Positions 8,555-18,236 of a stretch of DNA of 64,000 bases are shown here, one piece after another. The translations under genes and the position numbers were made by a program. How positions within the stretch are numbered: position 1 is the stretch's first letter; each line of letters opens with the position of its first letter. Source of the stretch: Nitrososphaerota archaeon (GTDB lineage: Archaea > Thermoproteota > Nitrososphaeria > Nitrososphaerales > Gagatemarchaeaceae); assembly GCA_016200045.1 (NCBI GenBank), contig JACQFN010000002.1, forward strand, positions 62,001 to 126,000, in the 5' to 3' direction. Below the pieces are notes generated by a model. It saw only the letters and a program-made list of their open reading frames with translations, was not told where the DNA came from and did not search any database.

Positions 8555-11119
8555 TTGGTCAGCGACGAGGTGCGTATGCGGAATTTTCTGATGCAGACCT
8601 TTGCCGGTAAGGAACTCTCGAAGAAGCTCGAAGAACTGACTGCACCGACGTCAGAGCTTGATGAGGGGCTCCTCGCCTCGGCCTTCTACGACGGTGACAG
8701 GAGGGTCGCGGTGCTGAAGTTCTACGACCCGAAGGAGCAGAGGTTCCGGCTCTGGAGAGACGATACAGGCCACAAGCCCTACTGCTATACCCGGCTCCCG
8801 ATGGAGGAGCTTGGCGCCGTCAGGGCGAGGAAGGATGTCATCGAGATAGTCGAGGAAGAAAGGCGGGACCTGCTGAACGACTCTGTCGTGAAACTGAGGA
8901 AGATTATCACGACCGACCCCCTCGCGATAGGAGGAGGGAACGACAGCATCAGAGACCAGGTGAAGGCGTGGGAGGCCGACATCAAGTACTACGAGAATTA
9001 CGCATACGACCGCGGCCTTCGGATGGGGACCTACTACAGGGTCGCGGGTGGGAAGGTGGTCCCGTCGAAGCACGAAGTCCCCGCCAGGGTCGCGAGTTCT
9101 CTCGAAGAGATTCTGAAGAAGAACCAGCCGGAGTTCATTCCATACCTGATGGAGTCGGCGGAGCTCTTGGGGGAACCTCTCTGCGAATTCAAGAGGGTCG
9201 CGCTCGACATCGAGGTGGACAACGAGGCCGGGAGGCTGCCTGACCCGGAGGACCCCAGACAGCGGGTCATAGCGGTTTCGTTCTTCAACGACCGAGAAAA
9301 GCTGGTCTACGTCCTGAAGGCGGGGAAAGCGACCGAGGGGCTGGACGGGAGAGACTACGGGGTCGTGACTTTCGACGACGAGCAGGAGCTGCTGAAGGCG
9401 GTCCTTTCGAAGATAATGGACTACCCGGTCATAGTCACGTTCAACGGCGATGACTTCGACCTGAGGTACCTCAAGCACCGGGCCGAGAAGCTTGGGATAC
9501 CCGAATGGGAGAACCCGATCCAGCTCGAGAGGGTCGCTGCGTCGCTGAAGCACGGGGTCCACATCGACCTCTATCAGTTCTTCCGCAACAGGTCCATCCA
9601 GGTCTACGCGTTCGGCAACAGGTACACCGAACATACCTTGAACGGGATATCGGAGGCCCTGTTGGACAAGTCCAAGGTAGAGTTCGAAGGGCAGATCGGG
9701 GACCTCCCGCTGGACAAGCTCGCCGAATACTGCCTCAACGACTCCCAGCTAACGTTCGAGTTGACGTCAATGTCCGGCTCCGTGGTGATGAAGCTCCTGT
9801 TGGTCATCTCAAGGATAGGGAAGATGCCGGTCAACGACGTGTCGAGGCTAGGCGTCTCGAACTGGATACGAAGTATGCTGTTCTCCGAGCACCGCAGGCT
9901 GGGAGCCCTGATACCGAGGCAGGACGAGCTCGCGGAAAAGGGTGGAGCCTCGTCGGCGGCTGTAATCAAGGGAAAGAAGTACAAGGGGGGACTTGTGATT
10001 GAGCCGAAGCCGGGAGTCTTCTTCGATGTCTCCGTTCTTGATTTTGCTAGCCTTTACCCCAGCCTGATCAAGGTTCACAACCTGTCCTATGAGACCGTCG
10101 ACTGTCCTCACGAAGAATGCAAGAACAATGTTGTCCCGGACACGACCACGTGGGTGTGCACCAAGAGAAGAGGGATTGCAAGCCTTGTGACCGGTTCCCT
10201 GAGAGATCTTAGAGTCAGTCACTACAAGCCCCTGGCAAGAGACCCTACTCTGTCAAAGGAGGAGCGAGAGCTCTACAATGTTGTCTCGCAGGGTTTGAAA
10301 GTCTTCCTGAACGCAACGTACGGCACCTTTGGGTTCGAGACGTTCGCCTTCTACTGCCTTCCAGTTGCGGAAGCAACCGCAGCGCTCGGGAGGGACGCAA
10401 TAACCCGGACCATCAAGAAGTGTGAGACCTCTGGGATAGACGTTCTCTACGGGGACACGGACTCGATTTTCCTGCAGAACCTTTCGAGGGAGCAGGTCAG
10501 CGCCGTCTCCCGCTGGGCAGAGGCTGAGCTAGGAATCGAGCTCGACCTCGACAAGACATACCGGTACGTGGCGTTCAGCAGCAGGAAGAAGAACTACTTC
10601 GGGGTCCTCCCGGACGGGACTGTCGACATAAGAGGTTTGACCGGCAAAAAATCTCAGACCCCCCCTTTCCTCAAGGATACGTTCTACAAGGCCCTGGCCA
10701 TCCTGAGCCAGGTCCAGACCGAGGGAGACTTCGAGAGGGCGAAGTCTGATACGAAGGCCCTGCTCGCCGGGATGATCGATAGCCTGAAGAAGAGACAGGT
10801 CCCTGTGGAGGAGCTCGCGTTCAATGTCATGATGAGCAAGCCCACTGAGAGGTACGGCGGGACGACCCCACAGCACGTCAGGGCGGCCAAGCTCTTGGAG
10901 GACAGGGGGAGGGAGATCAGGGCCGGGGAGATCATCTCTTTCGTGAAGACCAAGAACCCTCCTTACGTGAAGCCGGTCGACCTTGCGAAGGTGGAGGAGG
11001 TGGACGCGGACAAGTACATCGAGTACGCCCACTCAATGTTCGACCAGATGCTCGACGCCCTCGACTTCAGCTTCGACGAGCTGATGGGGGCGACCACCCT
11101 GGACCTGTTCTGGTCCTAG
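8555..11119 (+). CDS. polB: DNA polymerase family B
   Basis: 854 aa; VLDFASLYPSLI, NATYGTFGFE, YGDTDSIF, exonuclease VALDIEVD. Confidence 0.95.
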   Translation: MVSDEVRMRNFLMQTFAGKELSKKLEELTAPTSELDEGLLASAFYDGDRRVAVLKFYDPKEQRFRLWRDDTGHKPYCYTRLPMEELGAVRARKDVIEIVEEERRDLLNDSVVKLRKIITTDPLAIGGGNDSIRDQVKAWEADIKYYENYAYDRGLRMGTYYRVAGGKVVPSKHEVPARVASSLEEILKKNQPEFIPYLMESAELLGEPLCEFKRVALDIEVDNEAGRLPDPEDPRQRVIAVSFFNDREKLVYVLKAGKATEGLDGRDYGVVTFDDEQELLKAVLSKIMDYPVIVTFNGDDFDLRYLKHRAEKLGIPEWENPIQLERVAASLKHGVHIDLYQFFRNRSIQVYAFGNRYTEHTLNGISEALLDKSKVEFEGQIGDLPLDKLAEYCLNDSQLTFELTSMSGSVVMKLLLVISRIGKMPVNDVSRLGVSNWIRSMLFSEHRRLGALIPRQDELAEKGGASSAAVIKGKKYKGGLVIEPKPGVFFDVSVLDFASLYPSLIKVHNLSYETVDCPHEECKNNVVPDTTTWVCTKRRGIASLVTGSLRDLRVSHYKPLARDPTLSKEERELYNVVSQGLKVFLNATYGTFGFETFAFYCLPVAEATAALGRDAITRTIKKCETSGIDVLYGDTDSIFLQNLSREQVSAVSRWAEAELGIELDLDKTYRYVAFSSRKKNYFGVLPDGTVDIRGLTGKKSQTPPFLKDTFYKALAILSQVQTEGDFERAKSDTKALLAGMIDSLKKRQVPVEELAFNVMMSKPTERYGGTTPQHVRAAKLLEDRGREIRAGEIISFVKTKNPPYVKPVDLAKVEEVDADKYIEYAHSMFDQMLDALDFSFDELMGATTLDLFWS

Positions 11120-11706
11120 AGCTGTAGCTTCTTCTCCAGCCTCGCCTTCGCAGTGTAGTTCACTATCGGGCCTGAAGCTAAGTTGCTGTTTCCTATCACC
11201 GTGATCGAGCCGTCACCTCTCTTCACCCACGTCGTCCTCAGCGACAGCTTGACCACCGCTCCCCTGACCGGGCCGAACTCGACATCGTCCCCTAGCCGAA
11301 GCACTCCGTCCCTGAACATCAGCACCCCCGCGATGATGTTTGACAGCGTGTTCTGGAGCGCCAGCGTGACGGCGAGACCTCCGATCCCGGAGATGGTGAG
11401 AGTGGAGAGCTCGGAGGAGAGCCCCGTGACGCCGGCGACGGCAGCGACCGCGGCCACGACCATTGTCAGCAAGAGCCACTGGTCAACCGCCCTCGAAACG
11501 GACTTCGACGCGCCGGCCTTCGTAGCGACCCGGCGAAACACTCGGGTGAACAGAATCCCGAAGAGAAAGATCGCGGCCACCGCCGCCGCGGCCTCCGCGA
11601 CGGTCAGCAGCAGGGGCCTGGCGACAGGCGCTGAAGAAGCCGTGGTCGCCGCAGCCTGCAGCGCCGCGCTCGCGATTCCCTTCGCTGTGCCCAGAAGTCC
11701 GAGCAT
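11116..11706 (-). CDS. Mechanosensitive ion channel, MscS family
   Basis: ISGIGGLAVTLALQNTLSNIIAGVLMF…LGDDVEFGPVRGAVVKLSLRTT. Confidence 0.85.
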   Translation of the reverse strand: MLGLLGTAKGIASAALQAAATTASSAPVARPLLLTVAEAAAAVAAIFLFGILFTRVFRRVATKAGASKSVSRAVDQWLLLTMVVAAVAAVAGVTGLSSELSTLTISGIGGLAVTLALQNTLSNIIAGVLMFRDGVLRLGDDVEFGPVRGAVVKLSLRTTWVKRGDGSITVIGNSNLASGPIVNYTAKARLEKKLQL

Positions 11707-11797
11707 GATGCTCGCAACGACAACCGGTCTGGAAAAACGTTTTCATCTTCTCCAACGACTTTATTACCACAGGACCTGGCCTGAGGCGTAGTCGGAA

Positions 11798-12262
11798 TTG
11801 GCGGCGCCCGAAACGAAGTTCTCCAACGCCGGCAGGATGATTGTCGCGTCGGTCGCGCACACTGGCCCGTACCAGGGAATCGGGGCGGAGATGAAGGACC
11901 TGAAGGCGTGGATCGACTCCAGGGGGATTGACCAGGCCGGGTACCCGTTCTGCCTCTATTACGACAACCCTACGGAGACCCCTGCCGAGGAACTGAGAAG
12001 CGAGGCGTGCATACCGGTGTCCAAGGCCTTCGAGCAAGAGGGCAAGTTCCAGATGAAGGAGATCGCCGAGGTCCTGGTCGCCGAGACTCGGCACCAGGGG
12101 CCCCCCGAACAGTTCGCGATGACCTACGGGCCGTTCCTAGAGTCCCTCCTGAACGGGGGTTACCAGATTCTGGGGCCGGCGAGGGAGTACTACATGACAG
12201 TGAGCGACGCGACAGGCCCGGGTGCGGGCTTCCTAATCCAACAGCCAGTGGCGAAGAAGTGA
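11798..12262 (+). CDS. GyrI-like/AraC effector-binding domain protein
   Basis: VAHTGPYQGIGAEMKDLKAWI…LYYDNP…; single-domain GyrI-like. Confidence 0.6.
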   Translation: MAAPETKFSNAGRMIVASVAHTGPYQGIGAEMKDLKAWIDSRGIDQAGYPFCLYYDNPTETPAEELRSEACIPVSKAFEQEGKFQMKEIAEVLVAETRHQGPPEQFAMTYGPFLESLLNGGYQILGPAREYYMTVSDATGPGAGFLIQQPVAKK

Positions 12263-12305
12263 TCAGTCTTCGAGGCGCGGCGGAACCGGTGAACGTGGAG
12301 ACATC

Positions 12306-13151
12306 TTGCGAAACACCGTCGTGAAGGTAGGTGCCGTTCAGATGTCAGCCTCGGACAGCATCGACCACAACCTGACGAAGGCGGGCCGGATGGTCGGCGA
12401 CGCTGCCAAAAAGGGGGCCGAAATCGTCTGCCTTCCTGAGCTGTTCGCGTGGCGCTACTTCCCGTCCCGGCGGGGGGCGAAGCCTGTCCCGGAGAGGATT
12501 CCGGGAAAGGTCACGGAAGCCCTGTCGTCGATGGCGAAGAGAAACGGAGTAGTGCTCGTGGGGGGCTCGGTCTTCGAGCGGGGAAGAGACGGACGCAACT
12601 ACAACACGTGCATCGTCTTCGACGAGGAAGGAGAGGCGATGTCGAAGTACCGCAAGGTGCACATACCGCAGGACGACCACTACTACGAGCAGGACTACTT
12701 CGAAGCGGGTAAGAGGTACGTTGTCGCGAAGACCCGGCGAGGGACCCTCGGGACCCTTGTCTGCTTCGACCAGTGGTACCCGGAACCTGCAAGAATTGAG
12801 AAGCTGATGGGCGCTGAAATCCTGTTCTATCCTACTGCAATCGGGAAAGTGAACGGGATAGAAGAATCGGAAGGGGACTGGGGGCTGGCGTGGGAGGGGG
12901 TCCAGGTCGGGCACGCGATATCCAACAGCCTGGTCGTATGCGCGGTCAACCGGGCGGGCACGGAAGGAGGCACGACGTTCTGGGGAGGCTCGTTCGTCTG
13001 CGACCAGTTCGGAAGGGTCCTCCACAGGGCAGGGGGAGGGGAGGAGACTTTCGTGGTCCCCTGCGACCTTGCGCTGGGCGACCAGGTGGAAGGCGGGTGG
13101 GGTTTTCTCCGCAACAGGAAGAAGGGGACCTATTCCAAGATTGTCAGGTGA
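12306..13151 (+). CDS. aguB: Carbon-nitrogen hydrolase, probable N-carbamoylputrescine amidase
   Basis: CLPELFAWRYFP, YRKVHIPQD, GTLVCFDQWYPEPAR (Glu-Lys-Cys triad); adjacent to agmatine deiminase. Confidence 0.8.
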   Translation: MRNTVVKVGAVQMSASDSIDHNLTKAGRMVGDAAKKGAEIVCLPELFAWRYFPSRRGAKPVPERIPGKVTEALSSMAKRNGVVLVGGSVFERGRDGRNYNTCIVFDEEGEAMSKYRKVHIPQDDHYYEQDYFEAGKRYVVAKTRRGTLGTLVCFDQWYPEPARIEKLMGAEILFYPTAIGKVNGIEESEGDWGLAWEGVQVGHAISNSLVVCAVNRAGTEGGTTFWGGSFVCDQFGRVLHRAGGGEETFVVPCDLALGDQVEGGWGFLRNRKKGTYSKIVR

Positions 13152-14178
13152 CCTGGGGGAGGACCCTTCTGCCGCCGGGTACCGGATGCCCGCCGAGTGG
13201 GAGGAGCACCGGGCTACGTGGGTGTCGTGGCCCAAGAACCCGGACACGTTCCAGGGTGACGTGCTGAGACAGACCGAGGAAGCGTACTCTCGGATGGTCG
13301 GAGCGCTGGCCGAAGGGGAAGAGGTCAGGGTAATGGTCGACGACGAGTCGACCGAAGCCAGGGCCAAGAGCCAGGTTGCAACGAACGGAAACGTCGTTTT
13401 CCACCGGGTGAGGACGGTCGACGTCTGGGTGAGAGACTACGGCCCGCTGTACTTGGTGGGGAAGGATGTTGCGCTCACGAAGTGGGTGTTCAACGCGTGG
13501 GGGCGGAAGTACGAAGACCTCCTTCCAGATAACGATGCTGGCGAATTCATGGCTGAGTCGGAGGGTCTGAGGGTCTTCCGGCCCGGAATGGTCCTTGAAG
13601 GGGGGTCGATTGACGTGGACGGAGGAGGGACCCTGCTCACCACGGAGCAGTGCCTCATGAACCCCAACCGGAACCCAGGGCTCCCCAAGCTGGCGATAGA
13701 AGAAAAGCTGAGGGCCAATCTCGGGGCGACGAGGGTCGTCTGGCTGGAGGGCGGGATAGATGGAGACGACACCGACGGACACGTGGACGACGTAGCAAGG
13801 TTCGTCGGCCCCGCCAAGGTAGTTGTTTCGGTGGAGTCCGACCCGAGCGACGCAAACCACTCGGCGCTCGAGCGGAACCGGGCCATCCTGGACGGCGCCA
13901 TTACTTCTGAGGGGCAACAAATTGAGGTGATTCCGCTCCCCATGCCCCCCAGGGTCGATTCCGCCGGGGGGAGGCTCCCCGTGAGCCACGCGAACTTCTA
14001 CATCGGGAATTCGGTAGTCCTGGTCCCCACGTTCGGGGGGGGGAGCGACAGAAAGGCGGTCTCGACACTCGCCGGCCTGTTTCCAGATAGGGAGGTCCTT
14101 GGCATCGACTGCAGGGCCTTGGCGCACGGGTTGGGGACAATCCACTGCGTGACCCAACAGGTCCCCGCTGACCCGTGA
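13141..14178 (+). CDS. aguA: Agmatine deiminase
   Basis: GYRMPAEWEEHRATWVSWP, RDYGPLY, GGSIDVDGGGTLLTTEQCLMNPNRNP; TTG at 13141 keeps the conserved N-terminus. Confidence 0.85.
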   Translation: MSGDLGEDPSAAGYRMPAEWEEHRATWVSWPKNPDTFQGDVLRQTEEAYSRMVGALAEGEEVRVMVDDESTEARAKSQVATNGNVVFHRVRTVDVWVRDYGPLYLVGKDVALTKWVFNAWGRKYEDLLPDNDAGEFMAESEGLRVFRPGMVLEGGSIDVDGGGTLLTTEQCLMNPNRNPGLPKLAIEEKLRANLGATRVVWLEGGIDGDDTDGHVDDVARFVGPAKVVVSVESDPSDANHSALERNRAILDGAITSEGQQIEVIPLPMPPRVDSAGGRLPVSHANFYIGNSVVLVPTFGGGSDRKAVSTLAGLFPDREVLGIDCRALAHGLGTIHCVTQQVPADP

Positions 14179-14184
14179 CTGTGG

Positions 14185-15861
14185 CTACTCGAACTTCGCC
14201 GACTTCTCCTTGACGTCGGCTATGAATTCGCCCGGCATTACCCCGAACTGCTGCTTGCCGTCCCTGGTCCTGACCGAGACCGTCTTCGCTCCTTCCTCCT
14301 TCGCTCCGACGACCAAAACGAACGGGATCTTCTGGACCTGGGCGTTCCTCACTTTGGAGTTGAGGGTCCCTGACTCGAAGTCTCCGTCTGCCCTTATTCC
14401 CGCTTCCACGAGCTCCCCGAGCACCTTCGAAGCGTAGCCTCTGTTGTCGTCGGTAAGGGGGATGAGTCGGGCCTGGACGGGGGAGAGCCACACGGGGAGC
14501 CGCCCCTGGTAGTGCTCGAGCAGGACCCCGATGAACCTCTCCAGTGTCCCGAAGATGGCCCTGTGGACGGTCACGACCTCGTGCTCCTTGCCGTCGTGGC
14601 CCGTGTAAGTCAGCCCGAATCGCTTGGGGAGCTGGTAGTCCAGCTGTATGGTCGTGCACTGCCACTTGCGCCCGACCGAGTCCTTCACGTCCACGTCGAT
14701 CTTGGGCCCGTAGAACGTCCCGTCCTTCTCCATTATCGTGTACTGAAGGCCCTTCGCTGCAAGTGCATCCTTCAGGACCCCGGTCGCTTCGTCCCACTCC
14801 TCCTTTGCGCCGGCGTGCTCGTCCGGCATCGTCGAGATGCGGACCTCGAACTCGAACCTGAATATGGCATACATCTTCTGCATCAGATCCAACAACTCCC
14901 CTATCATTGCTGGGGCCTGCTCGCGTGTCACGAAGATGTGGGCGTCGTCCTGGGATAGCTTCTTGACCCTGAACAGCCCGCTCGCTACCCCGCTTAGCTC
15001 GTTCCTGTGGAGGGCGTCGAAGCAGGCGACTCGCAGCGGGAGGTCGCGGAATGACCACTTCCTGGATTTGTAATAGAGCATGGTCGATGGGCAGTTCATC
15101 GGCTTGAGAGCGTACTCCTCTTCCCCCATCTGGGTGACGAACATGTTGTCCCGGTAGAAGTCCCAGTGGCCGCTCACCTTCCAGAGCGCGGAGTTGGCAA
15201 GAAGGGGGGTGCTCAGCTCGACATACCCGGCCTTCGCCTCTTCGCGCCTGATCAGGTCGGTGAGTGCCTCCCACACCTTCAGTCCCTTGTCGTGCCAGAA
15301 GGCCATCCCTGGTGAGGTCTCCTGGAAGCTGAAGAGGTCGAGCCTTTCGCCGATCACCCTGTGGTCAGTTTCAGGCAAGCTTCCGAAGTCGCTCTTCTTC
15401 AGGCGAGATCGGACCTCACCTTCAGACTGCTCGCGCTTCTTCCCAGCCGGGGTCTCCCCCCGGGCATCATGAGCGTAGCTCCTTGACATCTCCGCGAGGG
15501 GGTGCCCCTTCACCTTGACCTGGAGGGCCTTCGTCCATCCGAAGGGGGACCTCATTGTGCCCAACCCAACTGCCTTCGACTCCGCCTCCATGGCGTCCAA
15601 CAGCTTCAGGGCCTCGTGTGGCCGCGCAAGGTTCTGGCTGATGTGGGCGAAGGGATAGATCATCACCCTGTTGGTCCCAAGCTTCTGAAGGAATTCCTTC
15701 GCCTCATGGACCGCCTTTCTTGCCAGGTCTGCGTCGTCCCCCTCTTCGAAGGCGGTGAACAGGACCACCAGGTCTTCCTCTCGGACCAGGCCGGGCTTTG
15801 CCTCCTCAGCCCCGGTTATCTCCTTCTTGACCGGGTTGTATTCGATGAAGTCGACGTGCAT
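14185..15861 (-). CDS. thrS: Threonyl-tRNA synthetase, archaeal type
   Basis: Archaeal N-terminal editing-type domain then class II core (MNCPSTMLYYKSRKWSFRDLPLRVA, FGTLERFIGVLLEHY). Confidence 0.93.
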   Translation of the reverse strand: MHVDFIEYNPVKKEITGAEEAKPGLVREEDLVVLFTAFEEGDDADLARKAVHEAKEFLQKLGTNRVMIYPFAHISQNLARPHEALKLLDAMEAESKAVGLGTMRSPFGWTKALQVKVKGHPLAEMSRSYAHDARGETPAGKKREQSEGEVRSRLKKSDFGSLPETDHRVIGERLDLFSFQETSPGMAFWHDKGLKVWEALTDLIRREEAKAGYVELSTPLLANSALWKVSGHWDFYRDNMFVTQMGEEEYALKPMNCPSTMLYYKSRKWSFRDLPLRVACFDALHRNELSGVASGLFRVKKLSQDDAHIFVTREQAPAMIGELLDLMQKMYAIFRFEFEVRISTMPDEHAGAKEEWDEATGVLKDALAAKGLQYTIMEKDGTFYGPKIDVDVKDSVGRKWQCTTIQLDYQLPKRFGLTYTGHDGKEHEVVTVHRAIFGTLERFIGVLLEHYQGRLPVWLSPVQARLIPLTDDNRGYASKVLGELVEAGIRADGDFESGTLNSKVRNAQVQKIPFVLVVGAKEEGAKTVSVRTRDGKQQFGVMPGEFIADVKEKSAKFE

Positions 15862-15892
15862 CTGCAGGATCTTCAGGCGCCTCCCCTCCAGG

Positions 15893-16123
15893 CTACCAGC
15901 GCGACCGCTCCAAGGACTTCGACTTCTTCGTGGCCTTCTTCCACGCCTTGTAGTGGTCGTGGCACAGGTAGACCCTCCTTCCGTCGCCCCCTACGCTTAG
16001 CCCGCTCCCTGATACGTCCCCCCTGCTCAGAGACCGGACTGCCTTGTTCTGACATCCCGACGCGTCGCAACCGACACCCTTGTCCACTTTGCCCAATTTT
16101 ACCCCCTGAACCCACTTCAGCAT
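15893..16123 (-). CDS. Small zinc-binding hypothetical protein
   Basis: 76 aa; GCDASGCQNKAVRSL…YLCHDHYKAWKK; TTG at 16096 is an alternative start. Confidence 0.5.
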   Translation of the reverse strand: MLKWVQGVKLGKVDKGVGCDASGCQNKAVRSLSRGDVSGSGLSVGGDGRRVYLCHDHYKAWKKATKKSKSLERSRW

Positions 16124-16153
16124 ATATAATGTTGCACGGGACGAGAGGTCTCG

Positions 16154-16732
16154 GTGCTAGACAGATTTCGCGAAAGGCTCAAGGGATACTTCTACACGAT
16201 AGGGACTGCATTCGCGCAGGTCGGGCTCTCCCCCACATTCTGGACGTTTGTAGGCGTGGCCCTGGCCCTCGGTGCCGCAGCCGCGTACTTTTCCTCGGGG
16301 ACGGTGGGGCAGTTCATGGGGGGCCTGCTACTGCTTAGCTCGGGGTTCTTCGACGTCGTCGACGGGGCTGTGGCGAAGGCTACGGGGAAGGTCTCCCGCT
16401 CCGGAGCGTTCCTCGACTCGACCCTGGACCGGGTGGCCGAGGTCGCGGTGTTCATCGGGATATTGGGAGGGAAGTACTCGGACCCCACACTGGTCCTTTC
16501 CGCAGCTAGCTTCAGCCTCCTCGTCAGCTACACACGGGCGAGGGCCGAGTCCCTCGGGACCAGCCTTGCTGGTGTCGGGATAGGGGAGCGGGCCGAGAGG
16601 CTCCTGGTGGTCGGGTTGTCGTCTCTCGTCGGCCGGGTCGATGCGGGGGTGGCGATAGTGGTCGTCCTGGCAGGTTTTACTTTCGTCGAAAGGGCGTACC
16701 GCGGGGCCAGGGCCATGAGACGTTCTGCCTAA
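16154..16732 (+). CDS. CDP-alcohol phosphatidyltransferase (archaetidylinositol-phosphate-synthase-like)
   Basis: DVVDGAVAKATGKVSRSGAFLDSTLDR = CDP-OH-P transferase signature. Confidence 0.88.
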   Translation: MLDRFRERLKGYFYTIGTAFAQVGLSPTFWTFVGVALALGAAAAYFSSGTVGQFMGGLLLLSSGFFDVVDGAVAKATGKVSRSGAFLDSTLDRVAEVAVFIGILGGKYSDPTLVLSAASFSLLVSYTRARAESLGTSLAGVGIGERAERLLVVGLSSLVGRVDAGVAIVVVLAGFTFVERAYRGARAMRRSA

Positions 16733-17025
16733 AGCGCCTTCCTCGTGTCCTCCAGGAGCTTCAGGCCTCTTTCCAGTTCCTCCGACCCCCAGGGAGTTAT
16801 TTCGTAGGCGGACCGGAACACGTCAGACGATTTACGTACCAGCCCCTCCTTCCGAAGCCTGTAGAGCACAGTGTAGAAGGTGATGGCGGCAGGGGTGAAG
16901 CCGTGCTTCCCGCCTACACGGGACCTTAGTTCACCCGGGGTGGCCTTTCCATGTCTGAGTTCAGAAAGGATGTACAGCCAGAGGTTCCCCCGAGTCATCG
17001 ATTCCCTCAGATGGGCGAACGCCAA
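16729..17025 (-). CDS. PadR-family-like winged-helix regulator
   Basis: LWLYILSELRHGKATPGELRSRVGGKHGFTPAAITFYTVLYRLRKEGLV. Confidence 0.7.
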   Translation of the reverse strand: MAFAHLRESMTRGNLWLYILSELRHGKATPGELRSRVGGKHGFTPAAITFYTVLYRLRKEGLVRKSSDVFRSAYEITPWGSEELERGLKLLEDTRKAL

Positions 17026-17089
17026 CGTTACTTGGAGGCCCTGTCCTACTGATGAACGTTGTCAGGCCGGCAGTTCGACCGAATCCTAT

Positions 17090-17779
17090 TTGAAGCCCCC
17101 TCGTCGTCGCACCCCGCAAGCATTGAAGAAGCCCGGAGGCAAGAAGAAGCAGGGAATAGAATCCTGGAAGATAGTCGCCGTCGCGCTATCGGTACTTGTC
17201 ATAGTAGCCGCGGGCTGGTATGTTTACAACCTGAGCTCGGCCAAGCCGCGGGTGGTCTATGCCAGGTTCGAGACGAGCCAGGGCTCATTTGACGTAGAGC
17301 TCTTCCCCGACTCCGCTCCCAGGACGGTCGCGAACTTCATCACCCTGGCGAATTCCGGCTTCTACGACAACCTAGTGTGGCACAGGATAGTGAAAGGCTT
17401 CGTGATTCAGACTGGAGATTCCAACACTCGTGGCGGGGACAACGTTACCAGGAGCGCATGGGGGGGAGGAAGCTCCACCCCCCAGGTGCCGTTCGAGTAT
17501 GACCCATCCCTGCACAACTACGCCGGGTACCTTGCCATGGCCAGCACCGGTCCGCAGGTTGGCGGCCGGTCCCAGTTCTACATCAACCTCGACGATTCTA
17601 ACGCGAACTCTCTAGACCAGAGCTACGCCGTGTTCGGCAAGGTCCTTAACGAAAGTGGGATAGCGGTCGTAAACGCACTCGCCGACGTGGAGGTCTATCA
17701 GTCGGACCCATACCTAGACCAGCCGGTCGACATCTCACAGGCGATGCTCATCAGCGTGCGAATAATCCCGGGTCCCTAA
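17090..17779 (+). CDS. Membrane-anchored cyclophilin-type peptidyl-prolyl isomerase
   Basis: Lys/Arg-rich N-terminus, one TM (IVAVALSVLVIVAAGWYVY), then cyclophilin FETSQGSFDVELFPDSAPRTVANF; TTG start at 17090. Confidence 0.85.
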   Translation: MKPPRRRTPQALKKPGGKKKQGIESWKIVAVALSVLVIVAAGWYVYNLSSAKPRVVYARFETSQGSFDVELFPDSAPRTVANFITLANSGFYDNLVWHRIVKGFVIQTGDSNTRGGDNVTRSAWGGGSSTPQVPFEYDPSLHNYAGYLAMASTGPQVGGRSQFYINLDDSNANSLDQSYAVFGKVLNESGIAVVNALADVEVYQSDPYLDQPVDISQAMLISVRIIPGP

Positions 17780-17807
17780 GAAACAGGTCCGGCGAACTCT
17801 CGAGCGC

Positions 17808-18083
17808 CTACCAGTTGCGCCTTTCGCTGCGGGCCCGCACCTTGACGATGCCGTAGTGCACGCTGCAGCTGATGCAATAGTACCTCACGGTCGTGGGGGA
17901 GGCGATGTACGCCCCTGCCGCCCTCAGCTCTCTCGCCAGGGTAGGCTCGACTAGCGAAAGCCGGGTAGTCACCTTCTTCGCCTTATCCCTGGGGACGGTG
18001 GCCCCGCAGTTGCTGCAGTGGATGATGCTGCTGCTCCCCTTCCCTCCCTTGGAGCGGCCGCGACTCTTTCTCTTCTTGGACAA
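17808..18083 (-). CDS. rps26e: Ribosomal protein S26e
   Basis: MSKKRKSRGRSKGGKGSSSIIHCSNCGATVPRDKAKKV…YYCISCSVHYGIVKVR; TTG start. Confidence 0.88.
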   Translation of the reverse strand: MSKKRKSRGRSKGGKGSSSIIHCSNCGATVPRDKAKKVTTRLSLVEPTLARELRAAGAYIASPTTVRYYCISCSVHYGIVKVRARSERRNW

Positions 18084-18236
18084 GGTTTCTGTGCGCCTCG
18101 CTTCTCGGACCCTCTTTAAGTCTATGGCCCTCTTTTTTTTGAAACAGGTCGGCAAGGGTCGCGCCCGGCAATGCGGCTTGCGGAGCCTCTGCCATTCTAA
18201 GCAGCTTAAGAGAACCACTTCTCTCGGCTCAGGCGC

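Noticed and set aside
8651-9634. 327-aa reverse ORF inside polB
   Set aside because: Shadow ORF opposite a clear family-B polymerase.
12345-14157. Long reverse ORFs 12345-13367 and 13144-14157
   Set aside because: Antisense to aguB/aguA, low-complexity Arg/Pro/His-rich translations.
13901-15274. 457-aa reverse ORF overlapping thrS in another frame
   Set aside because: Arg/Gly-rich shadow of the ThrRS coding strand.
18132-18140. T9 tract as a terminator or slippage site
   Set aside because: Located in the S26e/PfkB divergent upstream region, not at a gene 3' end; no supporting structure.
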